Below are positions 58,901 to 64,000 of a stretch of DNA of 64,000 nt, one piece after another. Each line of letters begins with the position of its first letter. The first letter of the stretch is position 1. Made by a program: the position numbers and the translations under genes. The DNA is taken from the NCBI RefSeq assembly GCF_018446385.1, contig NC_055987.1, positions 85,183,418 to 85,247,417 on the forward strand, in the 5' to 3' direction. This DNA is from Zingiber officinale. Lineage: Eukaryota; Streptophyta; Magnoliopsida; Zingiberales; Zingiberaceae. Under the pieces are notes generated by a model. It was not told the DNA's origin, searched no databases, and saw only the letters and a list, made by a program, of their open reading frames with translations.

Positions 58901-60173
58901 GGATGATTTACAAAAAAGGAAAATTTTCGCCAAAATTAAAATCTTCATTTTAAAACTACAAATAAGGAAAGAGATTAAACTCTTCTCTTAATCTTTTGTA
59001 GAAAGCTATAAAAAACAAGATTTAAATTTTAAACTCTCTTTTTAAATCATGGCTTCCACATCAGAAAAATTTTAAAAAATAAAATCCCCTTTTAATTTTA
59101 TTTGGCCGGCCCACCTAGCTTGGTCTCCAAGCTAGGGTCGGCCACCTTAATGCACCCATGAACTAACTTTGGCCGGCCCTAGCTTGGGCTCTAAGCTAGC
59201 TTGGCCGACCCCTTTAGGATGGGTAAGAAGGTGGGTATAGGTGGCTATAGTACTCTATAATTAAGAGGCTATGATAGGGACCGAGAGGAGGAATTGGTTT
59301 TGGTCTCCCGATGAAATTAAGCATCCCGTGTTCGCCTCGAACACACAACTTAATTTCATCAACAATAATTCATTCCACTAAAGAATTATCATTGAACTAA
59401 CGCACCAATCCCAAATTACATTTTGGACTCATTCTTATTATGAGTGTGTTAGTCTTCCTGTGTTTAAGATATCGAAATGTCAACTAATTAAATGAGTTAC
59501 TGACAACTCAATTTAATTAATATTTAGTTCCGAGAGTAGTACCACTCAACCTTATCATCATGTCGGGCTAAGTCCACCTGCAGGGTTTAACATGACAATC
59601 TTTATGAGTTCCTCTTGGGGACATTATCAACCAAGATCACTAAGACACAGTTTTCTTTTATAATCAACAACACACACTATAAGTAATATCATTTCTCAAC
59701 TTATCGGGCTTATTGATTCATCGAACTAAATCTCACCCATTGATAAATTAAAGAAATAAATATTAAGTATATATACTTGTATTATATTAGGATTAAGAGT
59801 ACACACTTCTATAATAACAAAGGTCTAGTTCTTTTATGATGTTTGTATAAAAAGAACTTACCTCAAATGGTCCTACTCAATACACTCTAAGTGTACTAGT
59901 GTAATTATATAGTCAAAATAAACTAATGCCTAATTACACTACGACCTTCCAATGGTTTGTTCCTATCCATCTTGGTCGTGAGCTACTATTTATAATTTAT
60001 AAGGTGCTGATAACATGATCTTCTGTATGTGACACCACACACCATGTTATCTACAATATAAATGAATTGAACAACTACACTTAACAAATAAATGTAGATA
60101 ATTTGACCAAATGTGATTCTTTATTCAAAAATAAATGTTTACAAAAGCTAGGCTTTCAGTATAGACTCTAACA
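55949..60173. mobile_element. Solo LTR of family D, interrupted
   Basis: TGTTGGTTGTTCC to GACTCTAACA with ATTGG and ATTAG outside, a duplication with one change. Without the nested LTR it is about 2.4 kb. At 58680-58960 it has diverged repeats of AAATAAGGAAATTTT and CGCCAA words, and GGCCGGCC words at 59102-59180. Pol of the chromovirus resumes on its far side at GCAGTAGCTTATCG, confirming the insertion. Confidence 0.85.
56398..58206. mobile_element. Solo LTR of family B (1809 bp)
   Basis: TGTTGGGTTTTTCGG to CTAACTAACA, perfect GAATC duplications (56393-56397, 58207-58211). Uninterrupted copy of the LTR at 14354. It contains GGCCGCGAAAACCGC near its left end in both copies. Confidence 0.92.
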
Positions 60174-60178
60174 ATTAG

Positions 60179-60480
60179 AGCAGTAGCTTATCGTCTGGCG
60201 CTACCACCAGCTCTGGCAGGCGTTCACGATGTGTTCCATGTGTCTATGCTGAGGAGATACGTGGCTGACCCACCACATGTTCTGTCAGATATACCAGTTT
60301 CCATTCAGCCTGACGTTACCTACGAGGAGGTTCCGGTACGGATTCTGGACCAGAAAGAGCGTCAGTTGCGGAACAAGACTATCTGACTGGTTAAAGTATC
60401 ATGACAGCATCATTATGATGAGAAGTCTATCTGAGAGCTTGAGGATATGATTCGAGCACGATACCTCCATCTTTTCACTA
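60179..60480 (+). pseudogene. Integrase tail and chromodomain, continuation
   Basis: AVAYRLALPPALAGVHDVFH, then VPVRILDQKERQLRNKTI, LVKV and ARYLHLFTR, the chromodomain end as in 2895-3287, with TGA/TAG-type stops at tryptophan or glutamine positions (near 60387 and 60402). Confidence 0.82.
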
Positions 60481-60577
60481 GAGGTATGTGGGTTAATTTT
60501 TCGTTCAACATTTATACTATCTATCTGTTGTTAGTACTTACTGATGGTAGATAATGAAATTTGGGGACCAAATTTTT

Positions 60578-60592
60578 ATTAGTGGGGGAGCA
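60578..60592 (+). other. Polypurine tract
   Basis: TTAGTGGGGGAGCA before the 3' LTR. Confidence 0.8.
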
Positions 60593-63544
60593 TGTAAAAT
60601 ACTGAAAAAGGGAGTATAACCATAAGGGAATTTTCATAAATTTTTAGAAATTTTTTGGAAATTTTTCGGAGACCGTATGGTGTAGCTTACGGGGATAAAT
60701 ATTGGGCCACGGAAAGCCTATTTAGGCTACCTCATTTAAACGAGGAAAAGTCTAATTTTTTTTTATTTATTTTTTCTCTTTTTTCTTTTTCCTCTCTTCC
60801 CTGTTTCCTTTCCCCGACACTGCCCTCTCTTCATTTCGTCGATTTCACTTCGGCTCCTCCACCCGACGGCGTCGTCATGGCGATTCTCCTCCCAGGCGTA
60901 CAAAAGGGTGGCTAAAGAGAAGACGGGTTCTTCTTCTCCCGATTCCACCTTTCTTTTCCCCTCTCCACTGTCGTAGTAGCCATCGCCTCCTCTAGGGCAT
61001 CATCGCCGGATTTCCAGAGACGCTGGCTCTGCTTCAACCACGGACAAGTAGCCAAGGGACAAACTTGCGTCATCTTCCTCGTTTTCCCTTCTCAATTTAT
61101 CCCCTGCCATAGCCATTACCTCGACCAAGTATTCTCCTTTTTCTTCTCACGTCGCCTCTGGTCACCACGGCCGACACCAGTCACCTCTGGTCGCCACGCC
61201 CGACACCAGTCGCCGCTGCCCGTCGCCGTTCCTCCACGCGAGCAGCCAACGCCGAGGGAGTTATTCACAACCGCGGACACTGTCGTCACTAGGGTTAAGC
61301 CGCTAGACTTCCATCGGCCCTGAGGCAGCGTCTCCTCTCGTGTTCTAGCAGTGCTACTCCGATCACCGGCCGCTAGCTTTCCTCTACTGGACTAGGTATC
61401 ATATCGGCCACTACCAGATCTTCCTCTTTCTAATTTTTACTGCACCTCCTCACTGTGCCCTATAGCCTAATCGTGCTCTATTCAGATTCAAGGGGGAGGA
61501 GGGTTGGTAGAGACACCATCTCCATCAGAAGCTTACAGATCAGGATTTGGGGTAAGTCGTTAGCATAAAGGTTATGGATTAAAGGTTAGGGTTTAAATTC
61601 TCATAAGTATATATATTGATTTCGACTTGTAGGTCAGTGGCTTCATCCAGTTTTCGGTCACACTAACCTCATGTCAACAGTGGAGAATTCAGAATTTGGG
61701 TGAGTTTTTGTATTGAGGTGGATGCATTGATGTTAGTATGAAAAGGATTATGTGGTTAGATGTTATTCATCTTGTTCGTTAGGTTTAATCCGAATGATGG
61801 ACCGATTTAGGTTAAGGAAACTAACCCTAGTTAACCAAGGGATTAAATTTCGGTAGGGTGAATGATCATGTTGATTAGGGTTTTTCCTAATTAGGTTGGA
61901 CATTTTCTTTAGCTACTTAATTCATTTGAATTTAGCTAAATAAAACTTAACTATACTATGTGATATATTACAAAACTCTGATTTGCGACACGCTGCCTTG
62001 CGTGGGATTACCTTTGGCACGCGCTATATTGGAGGCGGGTACCTTGACTTATCTATTTTGATATGTCATGTTGATATGCTTAGTAGATTTAGCAAGTAGT
62101 AATAATTATGATTATATCTGCATCGGTATGTCACTATTTGTTTCCGTGCATGTTTTGTTTGTCACCTATTTAGCATTCATGCCCCTATTTATTATTTATG
62201 TTATAAAGGTAGTGACATACCATGCCATGAGATATACCAGACTAGTCATTTACCTTATCTGACCTATGTACCTAGATCTGATTATTTGATCCATGCATTT
62301 TGGTACATACTTTTGGAGGTAGATACGGTCAGGATTTTTCACGCTTAGTGTTATGCACCATCTCACATGATTGCATGGTGAGCGATTGATAGCTCTATTA
62401 TTATTGAGCACATCGCTAGTTACATGGATATGCACACTCAACCACTCATGGGTTAGTGGTTTTTATTCAGGCAAGGTGTGTTGTAGCAGGTTGTTCTGTC
62501 AGTGCTCCGCTGGTCCACTCATGGATAGTGTGACTGTAGCGTGGTAGCAGGATAGGGATCCCTCCTCTGGACTAGCTCAGGGAGATGAGAGCATTGAGCT
62601 CCCCCACTTTTGATTATGGGTAGGAGGATAGGTGTACTCCGACAGTATCCTGTCCACTCAGTCACTCATCAGGAGCAGTGATGGCAAAGTGCACAGTTGT
62701 CACAACCCTACCCACTTGGTCTCACCATCGTGTGTGAGATGGTTGACTGACGTCAGGGGTGACTAGGACATGTCATTGGCATCATACCCATGATTACCTT
62801 TATTACTTATGTTTACTACACTTTATTTGCTGCATATTGGATGGATTCATATTATTTACATGCATACAGGGACATGAGGTATCTGGTCTGACGACCTTTA
62901 TGTCAGGATAGGAGGCCCTGGTGAGTACAGTTTATTTCAACCCTTTTCTTTTTATATTTCTAGTTTTTGTCCAGGAGACTGTACTCCATGGTTATTGCTA
63001 TTAGCTATTGTTTACTATGCATGTCAACTAGGTATCCGCTGATAAATTGACTCACCCCGTTGATATTACCATTTCAGGTTGATGCTGTCAGGAGGTTCTA
63101 GTCGCTAGTCCCCCACTACTTGTCATGATGGGTTTCCATTTTGGACATTTGGTTTATTTGTTTTACCTTTTATATACTTGAGATGTATAGCTGTAGTCCA
63201 AAACTCGCTAAAAGTCCATGACTACAGCTATACATCTCAAGTATATAAAAATCTGACTACTGCCTTTGTTTTTCGCTATGTTGGACTTTCTATCGTGGGT
63301 TTACGTTTTTTGTCGTTGTAGTGGACTAGTTAGTTTTCAAATATAAATTGCGTGGTTGTGTCAGCCAGAGGTTGAATTATATAAACTGCATGGATTGCTT
63401 ATTATATTTTATTATTATATGTTTCGGTCGTGTTGGCCGAGGTTTGTGGCCCTGAGGGCCTTGTAGTGACGTTTTATATTGTCACCCGTACAGGGGAGAT
63501 GCTGTCAACATTTCTTCTGACAGGGACTCCCTCGGGGTGTGACA
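60593..63544 (+). repeat. 3' LTR of the decayed chromovirus (2952 bp)
   Basis: TGTAAAATACTG to CGGGGTGTGACA. It carries the 31-bp-arm hairpin at 63168-63250 that the 5' LTR lacks. Confidence 0.9.
63168..63250. repeat. Perfect hairpin from a local inversion
   Basis: Arms 63168-63198 and 63220-63250 are perfectly complementary over 31 bp around a 21-nt loop. The loop is the reverse complement of the sequence at the matching place in the other LTR (near 50345-50370). Confidence 0.9.
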
Positions 63545-63869
63545 GAGCCCTTGAGCTCAGAATTAAATACACACTTTGTGTTTCAAATTCTAATTCTGTA
63601 CTTATTTATTTTCGTGCTTTCAACTTTTGTAAGAGGCTACTTCACCTCCAACACTTTGTTTGAAGAAGGAGACATATAGTGAGCTTGCAGATTTCTTGGA
63701 CTAGCAACCCGAGGGTTGGAAACAAAGTACATCTCTTAGCCTCTTTTCAATTAATGCATTATTTATTGTTTATTAATTAATGTGTGTGTCTTTGCTAAAG
63801 AACAATAACAAAAGAATTAATTTTATTTGTAGGCTATTCATCCCCTCTAGTCGATCCATCTATCCTACA
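63545..63869 (+). repeat. SIRE-like LTR, right part
   Basis: It continues from 47849: GTAAGAGGCTACTTCACCTCC and GGCTATTCATCCCCTCTAG, ending ATCCTACA. Confidence 0.7.
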
Positions 63870-63871
63870 AG

Positions 63872-63883
63872 TAGTATTAGAGC
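63872..63883 (+). other. Primer-binding site, degenerate
   Basis: TAGTATTAGAGC, two changes from TGGTATCAGAGC, two bases after the LTR. Confidence 0.7.
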
Positions 63884-63928
63884 CCAACCACCTTAGAAGG
63901 ATTTACCGCTGTCTAATCTACTCGTAAA

Positions 63929-64000
63929 ATGGTCAGATCAAGCATCTACCCATCAAAGTTTGAAGCGGAGTTCATGGCATGGAAGGGTAAAATAGAGATC
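63929..64000 (+). CDS. Start of gag of the SIRE-like element (partial)
   Basis: ATG at 63929, then VRSSIYPSKFEAEFMAWKG, a Copia-type Gag start (the FxxxxFxxWK pattern). Open to the window edge, so intactness is unknown. Confidence 0.6.
   Translation, partial: MVRSSIYPSKFEAEFMAWKGKIEI

Larger units (their letters stand above)
47850..63544 (+). mobile_element. Decayed Ty3/Gypsy chromovirus with nested solo LTRs
   Basis: LTRs 47850-50652 and 60593-63544, PBS, gag, protease, RT, RNase H, integrase and chromodomain, polypurine tract. Pol is split by 55949-60173. Flanking bases are GAGAT and GAGCC, only three of five alike, so the target duplication is mutated or the ends come from different copies. 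About twenty stops and several frameshifts make it a dead copy. Confidence 0.9.
47116..64000 (+). mobile_element. SIRE-like Copia element, 5' end, split by a Gypsy insertion
   Basis: The 5' LTR is 47116-47849 plus 63545-63869 (about 1.06 kb without the insert), TGTTGATACC to ATCCTACA, followed by a PBS-like TAGTATTAGAGC and the start of gag at 63929. The rest is beyond the window edge. The Gypsy element entered five bases after the TATA box run. Confidence 0.75.

Overview
The window is flowering-plant nuclear DNA, almost certainly monocot and perhaps a ginger relative (Zingiberales; weak, from the look of the LTR families, no search done). About four fifths of it is LTR retrotransposon sequence, much of it nested. 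The only host gene I can model is a wall-associated-kinase-like (WAK-like) receptor kinase on the minus strand at 31364-34941. It has a tandemly duplicated ectodomain module and a local reading-frame break.

Layout. 1-7924: a minus-strand Copia-type LTR split by a Ty3/Gypsy chromovirus at 569-7604 (TSD CCGAA). 8797-11672: a solo Gypsy LTR (TSD ATTGC). 13880-21834: another Copia-type LTR split by a solo LTR at 14354-20934 (TSD GATTG), which itself holds a gag-only Copia-type element at 15820-20548 (TSD ACTTT) with an intact 547-aa Gag. 22435-30706: a young Ty1/Copia element (TSD CCAAG, 403-bp LTRs differing at about four sites) with damaged gag-pol and an extra intact 220-aa ORF upstream of gag. 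31364-34941: the WAK-like gene. 36181-43912: a gag-only Gypsy derivative (TSD TATAT). 45085-45475: a large inverted repeat. 47116-64000: a SIRE-like Copia element running off the window. Its 5' LTR is split by a decayed Gypsy chromovirus (47850-63544), whose pol is split by a solo LTR (55949-60173), which is split by another solo LTR (56398-58206, TSD GAATC).

Most interesting signals. (1) The extra ORF at 24028-24690. Its N-terminal half lines up, almost without gaps, with the capsid C-terminal region of the same element's own Gag. It continues into an acidic repeat and ends in an 18-residue hydrophobic tail, so it looks like a tail-anchored Gag paralogue. Each ORF start lies just downstream of a good 3' splice site. 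(2) Several LTRs or leaders carry cassettes of short palindromes, each family with its own word: AATCGATT, AGTCGACT, GCGATCGC, GAGGCGCCTC, CCGGGTGCCCGG. In the gag-only element the two LTRs of one insertion carry different palindromes on the same scaffold. (3) A 31-bp-arm hairpin in one LTR looks like a template-switch inversion.

In-frame stops in the two decayed Gypsy elements are mostly CAG to TAG or CGA to TGA, as expected from deamination of methylated cytosine in silenced heterochromatin. Coordinates were read by eye. Family names come from motifs, not database searches.
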